From contig CAZAEL010000001.1 of NCBI GenBank assembly GCA_964484135.1, positions 1 through 64,000 of the forward strand: a stretch of DNA of 64,000 nucleotides. The letters are read 5' to 3'. The stretch is from CAZAEL01 sp964484135 (GTDB taxonomy: Bacteria > Elusimicrobiota > Elusimicrobia > FEN-1173). The notes beneath the pieces are model-generated. The model saw only the letters and a program-made list of their open reading frames with translations. It had not been told where the DNA came from and did not search any database. The stretch's first letter is position 1, and the number at the start of each line of letters is the position of its first letter. A program made the translations under genes and the position numbers. Of this stretch, positions 63,147-64,000 are shown in pieces.

Positions 63147-63165
63147 AAGGGATTTCCTGAAAAAC

Positions 63166-64000
63166 ATGTCCACCCTCATCCCGGTTTCCGATCCCGAGGC
63201 CTGGGACGCCTTTGTGGCGTCCTCGGAAAAGCCCCACATCATGCAGTCCTGGGGCTGGGGGGAGCTCAAGTCCCGCACGGGCTGGCGGCCCCACCGCCTG
63301 GCCCTGGAACGGGAGGGAAAGTGGCGCGCCGGCGTTTCCGTCCTGGAGCGGGCCTTCCCCCGGACCGGACGGTGTTTTTTTTACGCGGCTCGGGGGCCGG
63401 TACCGGGTTCGGGCTGGACGCCCGCGGACCTGGCGGCGCTGTGGCAAGGCGTGGAGAACCTGGCCTCCCGGCGAAAGGCCGTGTTCCTGAAGGTGGACCC
63501 GGACGTGCCCGCGGACGCGGATTGGATCACCCCGCCTTTGCGGGAGGCGGGGTTTGGCCCGGCGCCGGCGTCCGGCGGCTTCGCCGGGGTCCAGCCCCGG
63601 TGCGTGTTCCGGCTGGACATCGCGCTGCCGGAGGAGGCCCTGCTCAAGGGCATGGAGCAGAAGACCCGGTACAACATCCGGCTGGCGGAAAAACGCGGCG
63701 TGCGCGTGCGGACGGCCGCGGGACGGAAAGACCTGGAAACGTTTCACCGTATCCTGACGGAAACGGGGCAACGGGACGGTTTCCTGGTGCGGCCCCTGCG
63801 TTATTTCCTGGACATCGAGGAGCTTCTGTCGGGCCGGGGCCAGGCCCAGTATTTTTTGGCGGAGGTGGAGGGCAAGGCCCTGGCCGGGGCCCTGGCCCTG
63901 AAGCTGGGGCCCGTGGCCTGGTACGCGTACGGCGCCTCCTCCGGCGCGGACCGCCAGTACATGCCGAACCACCTGGTGCAATGGACCCTGATCCGCTGGG
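63166..64000 (+). CDS. FemAB-family acyl/aminoacyltransferase (partial, runs off the window)
   Basis: The ATG at 63166 opens a frame with no stop to base 64000, giving at least 278 residues. KPHIMQSWGWGELKSRTGW near residues 23-41, KGMEQKTRYNIRLAEKRGVR near 163-182 and YAYGASSGADRQYMPNHLVQ near 250-269 are the family motifs of FemX/FemAB enzymes. True FemX adds an amino acid to lipid II from aminoacyl-tRNA; homologues tied to exopolysaccharide systems also occur. Its place at the end of the operon suggests the second type, but peptidoglycan bridge synthesis is not excluded. Confidence 0.85.
   Translation, partial: MSTLIPVSDPEAWDAFVASSEKPHIMQSWGWGELKSRTGWRPHRLALEREGKWRAGVSVLERAFPRTGRCFFYAARGPVPGSGWTPADLAALWQGVENLASRRKAVFLKVDPDVPADADWITPPLREAGFGPAPASGGFAGVQPRCVFRLDIALPEEALLKGMEQKTRYNIRLAEKRGVRVRTAAGRKDLETFHRILTETGQRDGFLVRPLRYFLDIEELLSGRGQAQYFLAEVEGKALAGALALKLGPVAWYAYGASSGADRQYMPNHLVQWTLIRW

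Noticed and set aside
63143..63157. ATG directly overlapping the last codons of the second GT4 gene as start of the FemAB gene
   Set aside because: It runs only five codons before TGA; the family motifs are in the frame that starts at 63166.

Overview
The window is one contiguous, GC-rich (codon third positions mostly G or C) bacterial chromosome segment. Every gene I can support is on the + strand, and no gap between genes exceeds about 130 bases. It has two parts.

Part A (1-25442) is housekeeping. It opens with the last codons of tuf and then carries the S10, spc and alpha ribosomal operons fused in the standard bacterial order: rpsJ, rplC, rplD, rplW, rplB, rpsS, rplV, rpsC, rplP, rpmC, rpsQ, rplN, rplX, rplE, rpsN, rpsH, rplF, rplR, rpsE, rplO, secY, adk, map, infA, rpmJ, rpsM, rpsK, rpsD, rpoA, rplQ. 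The rpmD (L30) gene normally found between rpsE and rplO is absent. S14, S4, L36 and L24 all carry zinc-type cysteine motifs. The rod-shape and elongasome set follows (mreB, mreC, mreD, mrdA/PBP2, rodA), then RNase G, a strong terminator, and acetyl-CoA synthetase. Short repeats or hairpins of three kinds sit in gaps of the ribosomal cluster.

Part B (25443-64000, running off the end) is a very large surface-polysaccharide locus. A terminator overlaps a sigma70-like promoter and a palindromic operator, immediately before a GbsR/MarR-type regulator. Thirty-six further reading frames follow with overlaps (usually 4 bp) or gaps of at most about 32 bp, so the block looks like one transcript of at least 38 kb. 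It encodes sugar-nucleotide enzymes (DegT and HisC-like aminotransferases, three SDR epimerases, a Gfo/Idh/MocA oxidoreductase, a KdsD-like isomerase, a NeuB-like synthase, two cytidylyltransferases) and glycosyltransferases, including two large proteins of the type seen in Leptospira O-antigen loci. It also encodes six SAM methyltransferases, an MsbA-like ABC exporter, an AAC(3)-fold acyltransferase, a peptidase-like protein, a HAD phosphatase, a heparinase-like protein, AsnB and a FemAB-type transferase.

The most unusual section is 33923-41118. There a small ORF, a pyruvate-type aldolase, an AMP-dependent ligase, a VOC protein, a cyclase-family hydrolase and a stand-alone acyl carrier protein are followed by a methyltransferase, an acyltransferase and a peptidase-like protein. 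I read this as a carrier-protein route that builds an unusual acyl group for a sugar; that is inference. Next in interest is a single protein joining a CMP-sugar-type cytidylyltransferase to a 2-hydroxyacid dehydrogenase (53693-55528).

Organism: a diderm, rod-forming bacterium is suggested by mreBCD/PBP2/RodA, a KDO-type arabinose-5-phosphate isomerase, an MsbA-like exporter and O-antigen-type genes. High GC, the missing rpmD and unfamiliar gene combinations suggest a little-cultivated phylum; Elusimicrobiota or Omnitrophota are possible but I cannot establish this from the window.
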